This document shows positions 25,604 to 34,059 of a stretch of DNA of 64,000 nt, in pieces. Each line of letters starts with the position of its first letter. Within the stretch, counting starts at the first letter, position 1. A program made the position numbers and the translations under genes. The stretch is from Gammaproteobacteria bacterium (lineage in GTDB: Bacteria > Pseudomonadota > Gammaproteobacteria > JACKNK01). The notes beneath the pieces are model-generated. The model was not told where the DNA came from, searched no databases, and saw only the letters and a list, made by a program, of their open reading frames with translations. The stretch covers positions 52,952 through 116,951 of the forward strand of contig JACKNJ010000010.1 of the NCBI GenBank assembly GCA_024234895.1, in the 5' to 3' direction.

Positions 25604-25672
25604 GATCTTCTCCTCGGTGGGTGGCGTCCGCTGTTCAGGCCGGAGCCAGGATAATCGTTGGGCGGAAAGGGT

Positions 25673-26146
25673 TTATTGGCCGGCGGCGTTCTTCTTCGCG
25701 CGCACGTCGGCGAGCAGATCGCTGAACGGCGCGGGCGGCGGCACCGACACGAAGCGCGCGGAGATGGAACTGGAGCCACCGACGTCGAAGCTGTACTTGC
25801 TGGAGTAGGAGGCGTTCACCGAGGCCGCGAAGTAGCCGACGTTGACACCGATGCTGCCGCCCACCGAAAACGCCGTGGACCTGGACGCATGGAAGGTGAC
25901 CTTGGCGTCGATGGTGGCCTCGGTGAGCTGATAGAAGGTCGGCGTGAAGCCGAGCTCCAGCAGCGTGCGCGGCGCTTCGTCGGGGCTGAACTGCACACCC
26001 TCTTCGGGGTCGGTCAACATGCGCGCGATGCGGATGGCGTTCTGATCCATCGCGAATTGCGCGTTGGCGATCGCGGTGCCGAGCTTTTCGACCATCTGCG
26101 GCAGCGGGGCCTGCTCCAGGGTCGAATAATCGAGACTCTTGGCCAT
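25673..26146 (-). CDS. LGFTPTFYQ-domain paralog (157 aa)
   Basis: The shortest copy, close to the minimal domain: EQAPLPQMVEKLGTAIANAQ and FAMDQNAIRIARMLTD, then LLELGFTPTFYQLTEATIDA (62-81), VNASYSSKYSFDVGGSSSIS (110-129) and FVSVPPPAP. No extra domain is attached, so it defines the domain limits as about 150 residues. The upstream gap of 20 bases and downstream gap of 69 bases hold no other feature of note. Confidence 0.68.
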   Translation of the reverse strand: MAKSLDYSTLEQAPLPQMVEKLGTAIANAQFAMDQNAIRIARMLTDPEEGVQFSPDEAPRTLLELGFTPTFYQLTEATIDAKVTFHASRSTAFSVGGSIGVNVGYFAASVNASYSSKYSFDVGGSSSISARFVSVPPPAPFSDLLADVRAKKNAAGQ

Positions 26147-26166
26147 GCGGGCGCTTCCTCAGGCCG

Positions 26167-26901
26167 TCATTCTTCGCTGTCGGCGGCGACCGAACCGCCG
26201 TTGCGCGCGCTCTCGCGGATCGCATCGAGGAACGCCGAGGGCGCGGGGATGCTGATCATCTTGGTCTTGATCATCGACGCGCCACGCATGTCGAACTCGA
26301 ACTTGCGGTGGTATTCGACGTTGACCGCAGCCCCGAACAGCACGGCGCGTTTGCCGTTGGCGTTGGTGGCGTTCTGCACCGGCGTGCGCGGCGCGGCAGC
26401 GGCGGGCGCGTCGCCACCACCCTCATCATCGCCACCCTCGGGGGCAGGCGCGGCGTCATCGACCTCGTCGTTGTCCAGGTCGACCGGCGCGGCCTCCGCA
26501 CCCTCGCCATCCGCGTCGCGGCCCAGCGCCTGGCCGGCGGCGGCCTGCGCCAGCTCCAGGGCGCCAGCGTCGTTGCCGACGTTGAGGCTGGCGCCGACAC
26601 CGAAGTCCTCTTCGATCTTCATGTTCAGCGACAGCTTGATTTTTATCTCCGCCTCGCTGAAGTGATAGAAGGTCGGGGTGAAGCCGAGGTCGAGCAGGGA
26701 GCGTTCGACGTCCTTGCCCTCGGCATTGGTGACCATGACCTTGGACTCGCCGAGCATCGCGGCGATGCGCACGCTGGTCTGATCGAGCTTCAACTGGGCC
26801 TCGGCGATCGCAATGCCCATTCTCTGGATCAACTCCGGCATCGGCGCATCGAGCAGCGCCTCACCCGGGGTCATCTTCGCTACCTTGTTGTCGAACAGCA
26901 T
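26167..26901 (-). CDS. LGFTPTFYQ-domain paralog with acidic insertion (244 aa)
   Basis: Domain order as in the others: EALLDAPMPELIQRMGIAIA and EAQLKLDQTSVRIAAML, LLDLGFTPTFYHFSEAEIKI (69-88), then NVEYHRKFEFDMRGASMIKT and KMISIPAPSAFLDAIRES. Between strands it carries an Ala/Asp/Glu-rich low-complexity insertion (about 113-178, for example EVDDAAPAPEGGDDEGGGDA), probably an exposed disordered loop. It is the first paralog in the operon, 6 bases after the TPR gene. Confidence 0.68.
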   Translation of the reverse strand: MLFDNKVAKMTPGEALLDAPMPELIQRMGIAIAEAQLKLDQTSVRIAAMLGESKVMVTNAEGKDVERSLLDLGFTPTFYHFSEAEIKIKLSLNMKIEEDFGVGASLNVGNDAGALELAQAAAGQALGRDADGEGAEAAPVDLDNDEVDDAAPAPEGGDDEGGGDAPAAAAPRTPVQNATNANGKRAVLFGAAVNVEYHRKFEFDMRGASMIKTKMISIPAPSAFLDAIRESARNGGSVAADSEE

Positions 26902-26907
26902 GATCCC

Positions 26908-27522
26908 TTACCTCCCGAACAATGGATTGGGGTAACTGGATGTGGGCGATTCCGGCAAAGGCCTGGCCCGGCTCCGGTCGATGGTGTCGGCGCGTACCGT
27001 CCAGTACTCGTGGAGATCGAGTTCCTGCTCCAGGCGCCGGGCGTCGATACGCATATTGGTCAGCACCCAGCGGTTGAGCCGTTCCGCCAGGGGCAGCCGG
27101 GCACGCACCGTCTGGGCCTCGCGCAGGGCAGCGGCAAAGGCCTGCCTGGCACGTTCGGTATCCCCCATGCGCAAGGCGATGACGCCTTCGCGCTGGCGGA
27201 TCGTGGCGCGGTCCATGCGCGCGATGTCGTGCGCCGGCGGGTGCTGCGCGTAGTGGGCGATGGCCTTGTCGCAGTAATCGAGGACCTCCCCGTAGGCGCC
27301 CATGCGCTCCAGGGATTCCAGCGAACAGCCGAGGTAGTGACGGAAGAAGACCTCCGGCGCGCCCTGCCGGACGGCGATGTTCATCGCCTCGCGATAATGA
27401 CTGAGCGCCTCCTGATGACGGTTCTCCACCGCCAGCAGCTTGCCCTGCTCGGCCAGCCCCAGATGCAGGGCGTAGGACTTCTCATCGTGGCTCTTGTTGG
27501 CGGTGGCGGTCATCGGGTTCAT
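26908..27522 (-). CDS. TPR-repeat protein
   Basis: A 204-residue cytoplasmic protein with three or four tetratricopeptide repeats: LGLAEQGKLLAVENRHQEAL, CSLESLERMGAYGEVLDYCD and REGVIALRMGDTERARQAFA are typical. The last 40 residues are basic and Pro-rich. TPR proteins usually act as assembly platforms or chaperones. Its ATG overlaps the stop of the L7/L12-like gene (ATGA), so the first two genes are translationally coupled. Confidence 0.75.
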   Translation of the reverse strand: MNPMTATANKSHDEKSYALHLGLAEQGKLLAVENRHQEALSHYREAMNIAVRQGAPEVFFRHYLGCSLESLERMGAYGEVLDYCDKAIAHYAQHPPAHDIARMDRATIRQREGVIALRMGDTERARQAFAAALREAQTVRARLPLAERLNRWVLTNMRIDARRLEQELDLHEYWTVRADTIDRSRARPLPESPTSSYPNPLFGR

Positions 27523-28643
27523 GCCCCCGCCCGCTGAATCAGACGGCTGGCGGCGCCGGCGTTCTTCAACTCGGCCTGCAACCAGCGCGCGTGCACGCTG
27601 GAGAACGGGCCGTCCAGGCGCACCGGCACCCGACGCAACGCGCTGACCGCCGCCTCCTGGTTGCGATCGGTCAGCGCGGCCAGCACCTGCACCACGCGAT
27701 CCTTGCGCTCGGGCACGGCATCGATACTCAGATCGAAGGCCTGGAAGGTGGTCAGCTCGGCCACCGCCGAGGCCGCCAGGTCGGCGAACGCGGCCAGTGC
27801 GAGTTCGGCCTGCTCGGGATTCAGCTGCCGCTGCACGACGATGGGCAGGCGCGTGAACAGCTTGTCCAGCACCCGTGCCGGTACGCCGGCCTGATGTTCG
27901 AGGTAGGCGCGCAGCTCGGGGGAGTCGACCGCCTCCTTCATGACGATGTCGAAGCGCTCGAAGTTGCGATTGACCAGCTGCACGCTCGCGCCGCAGCCGC
28001 GCAGTTCATCCCACAGGGTGTTGGCCTGCTTGAAGGACAGGCCGCCGGCCAGCATCCCGCCAAGGCGCAGATCGTCGGGCTTGGGGCCCGCCTCGCCGAG
28101 ATGGCGTTCGGCGATGGCCAGCACGCGCTGGCGCATCAGCGCCGGGCATGGCGCGAGGATCAGGTCGTAGACGCTCTGGCTGCGCACCGCGACGTCGAGA
28201 TCGACCTGCAAGGCCTGGAAGCGCGGACGCAAGGCCTCGACGGTGGCCTGGCTGACGCCGCCCATCAGCAGGGCCGGCGAGGAACAGATGATCTCGCGCG
28301 CCTTGTTGGCGTTGACCCCGAGCACGTCGGCGATCAGCTGCACGATCGCGCCGATGTGCGCGAAGTTCTTCACCACCAGGGCGATGTCGTAATCCGCCAC
28401 ACCCTCGGTGACGACCGCGTCCTGCGGCTGGATCGAGGCCTGCAGGCCGGTCTGACCGACCAGTGCGAGGAGCTGCTCGGCGCGGGCGCGATCAAGACCG
28501 CCTTCGAGCGTCTGCGGGGACAGATACATGAGCCGCGCGACCCGGTTGGCCGGCCATTGCAGCGCCGCCGCCAGGGAGCGCATCAGGCCGGCTCCGGCGC
28601 CGCCCAGCGACTCAATCACGACTTTGTATTGTTTTTCTTCCAT
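27519..28643 (-). CDS. Protein of several L7/L12-like repeats
   Basis: A 374-residue protein, first gene of the operon. It consists of four to five related units of 70-80 residues. Unit 1 (YKVVIESLGGAGAGLMRSLA...LEGGLDRARAEQLLALVGQTGLQASIQ) resembles the C-terminal domain of ribosomal protein L7/L12 (strand, helix, helix with KxVVxxxP, AGAxVxL); units start again at DYDIALVVKNF, VYDLILAPCP, RFDIVMKEAVD and AFDLSIDAVPE. Such ClpS/L7-L12-like folds mediate protein contacts. No enzymatic motif. Start is uncertain: ATG at 28643, 28649 or 28661; similarity begins at the first. Confidence 0.62.
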   Translation of the reverse strand: MEEKQYKVVIESLGGAGAGLMRSLAAALQWPANRVARLMYLSPQTLEGGLDRARAEQLLALVGQTGLQASIQPQDAVVTEGVADYDIALVVKNFAHIGAIVQLIADVLGVNANKAREIICSSPALLMGGVSQATVEALRPRFQALQVDLDVAVRSQSVYDLILAPCPALMRQRVLAIAERHLGEAGPKPDDLRLGGMLAGGLSFKQANTLWDELRGCGASVQLVNRNFERFDIVMKEAVDSPELRAYLEHQAGVPARVLDKLFTRLPIVVQRQLNPEQAELALAAFADLAASAVAELTTFQAFDLSIDAVPERKDRVVQVLAALTDRNQEAAVSALRRVPVRLDGPFSSVHARWLQAELKNAGAASRLIQRAGA

Positions 28644-28842
28644 ACCCATCGGGTGCGACATCCAGAACGCCCGGCATGCGCGCAAATTCCTTCTGCGCCG
28701 AGCGGTTGTGTTCTTGTTGGATCGAACCGTAGTTCAACCGGACTGGCAATGCCATAGGCAAATCCGCGCGCGAGCAATCTCAGCCGCGCCCGTGCGGCAA
28801 TCCGACGCACGCACGCTACGGCGTCTGTGTTGCAATACCGTG
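28644..28842. promoter_or_regulatory. Divergent control region between the unknown operon and the GTPases
   Basis: About 200 bases separate the two divergent transcription units, so promoters for both should lie here. A weak minus-strand candidate, TTGCCA with TTCGAT 17 bases on, is present around 28720-28750, and GAACCGTAGTTC (28726-28737) is a short inverted repeat. None is strong enough to assign. Confidence 0.4.
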
Positions 28843-30330
28843 ATGTCCCGTCCCCTCACCCCGTTGCGCGTGCTGCTCGCCCTCGCCCTGCTGCTGGGCA
28901 CGGTGCTGAGCATCCTGTTCACGCTGCTGCTCACCGACTACGCGCTGAGCGTCTGGGACCGTCTCAAGGAGGCCCCGACCTGGCTGCGCGTGGTCTACGT
29001 CAACGGCATCGGCCTGCTCGCCCTGTCGGGGCTGTGGTGGAGCTGGCGACTGCTGCGCCCGCGCCCGCTCCCGACAGCCGCGCAACCCATCGCGAGCACG
29101 GAAGAGGGAGTCCGCAGCCGCTTGGCGATACTGCGGGAACAGGGCCTCGACACCGCGACCGTCGAACAGGAGCTGGCCGAGCTCGGTCGTCGCCGCGACG
29201 CCGGCGAGATCCACATCGCGCTGTTCGGAGAAATCAACGCCGGCAAGTCCTCGTTGATCCGCGCCCTACTCCCGGACGCCGACGTCGACACCTCGCCGCG
29301 CGGCGGCGCTACCCGCCATGTGACCCGCTACCGGTGGAGCCGCCCCTCCGGTGACCGCCTGCTGCTCACCGACCTGCCCGGCCTCAACGAGGCCGCCGGC
29401 CACCTCAACGCGCTGGCACGTGACGAGGCGCAACGCGCGCACCTGGTCGTCTACGTCTGCGACGGCGACCTGTCCCGCCCGCAATGGGTGGAACTCGGCG
29501 CCCTGCGCGCGCTCGGCAAGCCCATCATCGTCGCCCTCAACAAGAGCGACCGCTACCGCGACGACGAGCTTGCGACCCTCGGCGACCGTCTGCGTGATCG
29601 CCTCGCCGGCGAGCCGCCGGTGCGCCTCGTCACCGTCTCCGCCGGCGGCAGCGAGGAGCTGATCCGCCAACTCCCCGACGGTCGCGAAGAGCGCGTCACA
29701 CGGGCCCGTGACGCGCGCATCGAACCGCTCCGCGATGCCATGCAGGCGGTCATCGACGCCGATCCGGCGAGCCTCGCCGCGCTGCGCGACAGCGCCATCT
29801 TCACCCTCGCCGCGCGCCAGCTCGATGCCGAACAGGCCCGCCACCGGCGGGAACGCGCCGGGCGCGAGATCGACCGCCACACCCGCAAGGCGGTGATCGC
29901 CGCCCTCGCTGCGGTCGCGCCGGGCACCGACCTCGTCATCCAGGGCTATCTCGGCTACAGCCTGATCAAGGCCCTGTGCGCGATCTATGAGGTACCGCTG
30001 CGGCAGATCGATGCCGACATCTATCTACAGCGGGTCACCGGCCGCCTCAAGCGCAGTCTGCCGCTGCTGTTGGCAATCGCCGGCAATGGTCTGAAGGCCT
30101 TCCCCGGTCTCGGCACCCTGGGCGGTGGGGTCTTGCACGCGATTGCCTACGGACTCATCTTCGACAGCCTCGGCAACGCGGTGCGCGACACCCTCGAATC
30201 GCGCGGTGCGTTCCGTCCCCTCCCCGCCAGCCAACGCTTCGAGGCCGATCTTGGCGACCATCTGGAGGCGCGTACGCGCCGCATTGCAAAACTCCTTCTC
30301 CAAGCCGGCAGCGAACGCGAGCGCCACTGA
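28843..30330 (+). CDS. Membrane-anchored Era/YcjX-like GTPase 1
   Basis: A 495-residue protein. Two hydrophobic segments at the N-terminus (about 8-32 and 50-70) anchor it. The G domain has G1 GEINAGKSS (129-137), G3 DLPG (177-180) and G4 NKSD (233-236), so GTP binding is well supported. The C-terminal part (about 355-450) is hydrophobic with APGTDLVIQGYLGYSLIKAL, as in the DUF697 proteins that accompany YcjX/YcjF-type GTPases. ATG at 28843 is chosen because the anchor begins there. It overlaps the second GTPase gene by about 80 bases. Confidence 0.78.
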   Translation: MSRPLTPLRVLLALALLLGTVLSILFTLLLTDYALSVWDRLKEAPTWLRVVYVNGIGLLALSGLWWSWRLLRPRPLPTAAQPIASTEEGVRSRLAILREQGLDTATVEQELAELGRRRDAGEIHIALFGEINAGKSSLIRALLPDADVDTSPRGGATRHVTRYRWSRPSGDRLLLTDLPGLNEAAGHLNALARDEAQRAHLVVYVCDGDLSRPQWVELGALRALGKPIIVALNKSDRYRDDELATLGDRLRDRLAGEPPVRLVTVSAGGSEELIRQLPDGREERVTRARDARIEPLRDAMQAVIDADPASLAALRDSAIFTLAARQLDAEQARHRRERAGREIDRHTRKAVIAALAAVAPGTDLVIQGYLGYSLIKALCAIYEVPLRQIDADIYLQRVTGRLKRSLPLLLAIAGNGLKAFPGLGTLGGGVLHAIAYGLIFDSLGNAVRDTLESRGAFRPLPASQRFEADLGDHLEARTRRIAKLLLQAGSERERH

Positions 30331-31609
30331 GTCGGGCGATCCGCTGGGCCGCGCCCGTACCAGCCTGCGCGCGCTGCTCGACGACCCGCGCCTGCCCACC
30401 GAAGTACGTGCATCCCTCGCCGGCGACTTCCAGCAGGTCGAGCTGATGCTCGCCAAGATTGAGCAGAACCAGCTGCACATCGCCGTATTCGGGCGCGTCA
30501 GCGTCGGCAAGTCGGCGCTGCTCAACGCGCTGCTCGGGCGCGACGAGTTCCGCACCAGCCCGCTGCACGGCGAGACCCGCGACGCCCGCGCCGCCGCCTG
30601 GCGCGAGGTCGACGCCGGTGGCCTGTACCTGATCGACACCCCCGGCATCGACGAGATCGACGGCGAGGCGCGCGAACGCCTGGCGCACGAGGTCGCCGGG
30701 CGTGCCGATCTGGTCTTGTTCGTCGGCGACGGCGACCTGACCCAATCCGAACTCAGCGCCCTGCGCCAGCTGCGCGCGCGCCAGCGTCCGCTGCTGCTGG
30801 TCCTGAACAAGGCCGACCGCTATACCCGCGATGAACTGGTGTTGCTCGAACAGACCCTCGCCGAGCGCGTCACCGACCTGCTGCCGAGCGGACACATCGT
30901 CACCGCCGCCGCCAAGCCCGGCGAGCGGGTCTACCTGCAGGTCGACGCCGCCGGTATAGAAACCGAAGTCCGCCGCCGCCCGCCGGCCGACATCGCCCTG
31001 TTGCGCGAGCGCCTGGCGACGATCATGGAGGGCGAGGGGCGGACGCTTGCCGCGATCAACGCCGGCCTGGTCGCCGGCGAGCTCGCCGATCAGGTCGGCG
31101 CGCGTCTGGTCGAGGTAAAACGCGAGGTAGCCGACCAGCTGGTGCGCGGCTACTGCGTCTCCAAAGGACTGCTGGTGGCCATCAACCCGGTACCGGTCAC
31201 CGATCTGTTCGCCGCGATCGCCGTCGACATCGGCATGATCGTGCACCTCTCGCGCCTCTATGAATCACCGTTGACGCGCGCCGAGGCCGGCGCCCTGGTG
31301 CGCACCATCGCCCTGCAGATGGCCTTGCTGATGGGCACGGTATGGGGCGTGCATCTGCTCTCCTCCGCGCTCAAGACCACCAGCTTCGGACTCTCCACGC
31401 TGCTCACCGCCAGCGCCCAGGGCGCGGTCGCCTATTACTCCTGTTACGTCATCGGCCTGGCCGCCAACCGCTACTTCGCCCAGGGCCGCTCCTGGGGCGA
31501 GGGCGGGCCGAAACAGATGGTGCAGGACATCCTCGACAGCCTCGACCGCGATTCCATCCTCGCCGAGGCACGCAGCGAGATCGCCACGCGCCTGCGCCGC
31601 GCCATTTGA
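30251..31609 (+). CDS. Membrane-associated Era-like GTPase 2 with DUF697-type tail
   Basis: A ~452-residue protein with the same plan as its neighbour but lacking the N-terminal anchor. G1 is GRVSVGKSA (81-89), G3 DTPG (129-132), G4 NKAD (186-189). The C-terminal 160 residues have several hydrophobic segments (KGLLVAINPVPVTDLFAAIA, TIALQMALLMGTVWGVHLL) typical of DUF697. The start is uncertain; I take the TTG at 30251, preceded by GAGG, inside the end of GTPase 1. The pair is probably co-transcribed and may form a heterodimeric membrane GTPase. Confidence 0.75.
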   Translation: MATIWRRVRAALQNSFSKPAANASATESGDPLGRARTSLRALLDDPRLPTEVRASLAGDFQQVELMLAKIEQNQLHIAVFGRVSVGKSALLNALLGRDEFRTSPLHGETRDARAAAWREVDAGGLYLIDTPGIDEIDGEARERLAHEVAGRADLVLFVGDGDLTQSELSALRQLRARQRPLLLVLNKADRYTRDELVLLEQTLAERVTDLLPSGHIVTAAAKPGERVYLQVDAAGIETEVRRRPPADIALLRERLATIMEGEGRTLAAINAGLVAGELADQVGARLVEVKREVADQLVRGYCVSKGLLVAINPVPVTDLFAAIAVDIGMIVHLSRLYESPLTRAEAGALVRTIALQMALLMGTVWGVHLLSSALKTTSFGLSTLLTASAQGAVAYYSCYVIGLAANRYFAQGRSWGEGGPKQMVQDILDSLDRDSILAEARSEIATRLRRAI

Positions 31610-31672
31610 TTGCTATAGTTCGCGCTGCTCTCAGGGCCCTGCCCCAACTACAAAAAACGCGAGGAGCCGCCG

Positions 31673-32860
31673 ATGCGTCGCACCCAAACCCTGTTGCCGG
31701 TTCTGATCAGCCTGTTGACCGCGTCGCCCGCGCACGCCGGCGGCTTCCGCCTGCCGGACGTGTCCGCCGTCGGCGTGGCCGTCGCCAACGCGCTGGTCGC
31801 CAACCCGGTCGAGGACGGCGCCATCCCCGTCAACCCGGCGGCAATGAGTTTCCAGCCCGGTAACGGCGTGATCGGCGGTGGTCTGATGATCATCGACTTC
31901 GGCACCGAGGTCACCCGCACCGGCACCACGGTAAAGAGCGACAGCAACACCCCCATACCGATCCCGAGCTTCTACCTGAGCCGGAAGCTCGACGACACCT
32001 GGAGCGTGGGCCTCAACATCAACGCCCCCTTTGGTCTCGCCACCCGCTGGCCGGCCAACACCTTCGCGGCCGCCGATCCGACGCTCAGCCGGATCAAGCT
32101 GGTCAACATCAACCCCAACGTCGCCGCGATGATCGGCGACAAGACATCGGTGTCCGTGGGTCTGGCCCACTACCGCATCACCGACATCGTGCAGGACAGC
32201 AGCACCAACTTCATGCGCGGTAGCGGCGACGAGACCGGCTACCACCTCGGCGTCATGCATGTCGAGGATGGCTGGAGCCTGGGCGCGTCCTATCGCAGCC
32301 AGATCACGGTGCCGGTCGAAGGCACCCTGAACACCGTCCTCCCGATCGCCGTCGACTTCGCCCTGCCCGAACTGCTCCAGGTCGGCGCCCGCGTCGAACT
32401 GACCGACAAGCTCGCGGTCGAGTACGACATCGAGCGCGTCGGCTGGGGCGCCTACGACGAATCCCGCATCTACAACCGCGTGACCGGCGCGACCGTGTCG
32501 AACTCGGTCAACCGCTGGCGCGACACCACCACGCACCGCGTCGGCGTGACCTACCAGCTCAACGACCGCACCGATCTGATGTTCGGCTACCTCGACGACC
32601 AGAACCCGCAGCCGATGGACCGCTTCTCGCCGCGTCTCCCGGCGCTCGACTACCAGGGCTACAGCATCGGCGTCGGTCATCGCATCGGTCAGTTCCGCCT
32701 CGTCGCGTCCTACCAGTACCTCGATTTTCAGGATCGCAACGTCAACAACCCGACGCCGTTCGGCACCTACGGCACCGACGGCAACGGCACCACGATCTAC
32801 AACGGCGACTACGCCAGCTTCAGCCATCAGGTCGGTCTCGGCATCAGCGCGACCTTCTGA
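31673..32860 (+). CDS. FadL-family outer membrane porin
   Basis: A 395-residue outer-membrane beta-barrel with a signal peptide (LLPVLISLLTASPAHA). The N-terminal plug sequence GGFRLPDVSAVGVAVANALV and NPAAMSFQPG is typical of FadL/TodX proteins, which take up long-chain fatty acids or other hydrophobic compounds. Alternating strand patterns run to a C-terminal GISATF ending in Phe, the usual barrel assembly signal. AGGAG precedes the start. A long hairpin follows the stop codon. Confidence 0.85.
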   Translation: MRRTQTLLPVLISLLTASPAHAGGFRLPDVSAVGVAVANALVANPVEDGAIPVNPAAMSFQPGNGVIGGGLMIIDFGTEVTRTGTTVKSDSNTPIPIPSFYLSRKLDDTWSVGLNINAPFGLATRWPANTFAAADPTLSRIKLVNINPNVAAMIGDKTSVSVGLAHYRITDIVQDSSTNFMRGSGDETGYHLGVMHVEDGWSLGASYRSQITVPVEGTLNTVLPIAVDFALPELLQVGARVELTDKLAVEYDIERVGWGAYDESRIYNRVTGATVSNSVNRWRDTTTHRVGVTYQLNDRTDLMFGYLDDQNPQPMDRFSPRLPALDYQGYSIGVGHRIGQFRLVASYQYLDFQDRNVNNPTPFGTYGTDGNGTTIYNGDYASFSHQVGLGISATF

Positions 32861-32882
32861 CGCGCGCAGCCGCTCCGCGATC

Positions 32883-32915
32883 AAGGCCCGCCTCTCCACC
32901 GGAGTGGCGGGCCTT
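32883..32915 (+). terminator. Shared terminator hairpin between the porin and EamA genes
   Basis: AAGGCCCGCC pairs with GGCGGGCCTT, with an inner CTCC/GGAG stem, 22 bases after the porin stop. It also lies 14 bases beyond the minus-strand EamA stop, so it can serve both converging genes; T-runs are short. Confidence 0.65.
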
Positions 32916-32929
32916 GTTCCTCATGCGGG

Positions 32930-33811
32930 TCATTGCCGCTGCTTCATCACCCGCGCCGTCCACTGGAACGCGGCCAGACCGGCGATGATCAACCCGCTGC
33001 CCGCCAGCACCCAGGCGTCCAGCGGTTCAGCGTTGACGGTCGCACCGAGCCACAGCGCGCTGGCCGGCGTGACCAGCGTGATCAGCGCCACGCGCACCGG
33101 GTCGAGTTCGCGCAGCACGTAGAAGTACAACGCGAAGCCGATGCCGGTCCCGACCACGGCCAGATACGCAATCGCCGCCCAGGCCCGCCCTGCCGGTTCC
33201 GGCAGGCTGCCGTCGGGGGAATCCAGCCACCACAGCAGCACGAACAGCGGCACCGCGATCGCGAGCCCGCCGGCGGTCACCGCCATGCCCGGGACATCGC
33301 TGCCCAGACGCTTCACCCAGACCGCGCTGGCGGAATGCACCAGCACTGAACCGACGATCGCGAGCACGCCGCTGGCCGCGAAACCGGCGTCACCGACCGG
33401 ACGCAGCAGCATCACCGCCAGCCCGCCGACGCCCATGGCCATGCCGAGCCACTGTCCCGCCGCCAGTGGCGCCGTCCCCAGCCAACGCCGCGCCATCAGC
33501 CCGGTCACGATCGGCGTCAGACCGAACACCACCGACACCCAGCCGCTCGGCATACGCTGCGCGCCCCAGTAAACCAGTGTCATCGCACCGAAGATGCCCA
33601 GTCCGGACGCCACGTAGGTCAGACGCGCACCGCGATGCCACGGCAGACGCACGCGCAGCAGCGCGACCAGCAGCATCACCACCAGGCTGCCGAGGGCCAT
33701 GCGCGCGGCGACCGCGAACAGGAAGTCGCCACCCTCGCTACTCCAGACGATCGCCAGGGGCGTCGTCGTCCAGATCAGGATCACGCTCAGGTACGCCGCC
33801 GGAACGGACAT
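32930..33811 (-). CDS. EamA-family (DMT) transporter
   Basis: A 293-residue protein with ten hydrophobic segments arranged as two EamA repeats, the drug/metabolite transporter plan. Examples: VAARMALGSLVVMLLVALL in the first repeat and LITLVTPASALWLGATVNAEP in the second, where the PASALWLGA motif is typical. Such proteins usually export metabolites; substrate cannot be told. Monocistronic. Confidence 0.85.
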   Translation of the reverse strand: MSVPAAYLSVILIWTTTPLAIVWSSEGGDFLFAVAARMALGSLVVMLLVALLRVRLPWHRGARLTYVASGLGIFGAMTLVYWGAQRMPSGWVSVVFGLTPIVTGLMARRWLGTAPLAAGQWLGMAMGVGGLAVMLLRPVGDAGFAASGVLAIVGSVLVHSASAVWVKRLGSDVPGMAVTAGGLAIAVPLFVLLWWLDSPDGSLPEPAGRAWAAIAYLAVVGTGIGFALYFYVLRELDPVRVALITLVTPASALWLGATVNAEPLDAWVLAGSGLIIAGLAAFQWTARVMKQRQ

Positions 33812-33845
33812 CTCGTTTTCCTCAGGTTACCGGGGCCCCGCAATG

Positions 33846-33889
33846 ACGAAGGCCGCGACCCCGGTGGTTACGGGGATCGCGGCCTTCGT
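33846..33889 (-). terminator. Long hairpin upstream of the EamA gene
   Basis: ACGAAGGCCGCGA and CCCCG pair with CGGGG and TCGCGGCCTTCGT with one mismatch around a seven-base loop. It lies 170 bases after the stop of the minus-strand gene at 34060 and 35 bases before the EamA start, so it may end that transcript. The rest of the 33812-34059 gap shows nothing else I can name. Confidence 0.5.
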
Positions 33890-34059
33890 GTCTCGGATGC
33901 CGGTTGATCAGAACATCAACCGCCTATCCTCGTCCGCCTCCCCTCGCGCACGGCAGCACGCCGCGACGCAGTCGCGGCATGCGGACGTGAATGGAGAAGC
34001 GGCACCAGATATTCATGGGGCGAACTTGCCGGGCATTTGCCCGGATAGTCAAGGGGAGA

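Noticed and set aside
16837..28643. Contractile injection system or prophage tail
   Set aside because: No sheath, tube, spike, baseplate, terminase, portal or capsid-like protein can be recognised among the 13 genes, so the label would be unsupported.
28644..28685. Longer start (TTG at 28685) for the L7/L12-like protein
   Set aside because: TTG with a badly spaced ribosome site and no similarity upstream of MEEKQYKVV; ATGs downstream are better.
28528..28842. Longer N-terminus for GTPase 1
   Set aside because: The extended frame runs antisense into the divergent gene; the membrane anchor starts at the ATG at 28843.
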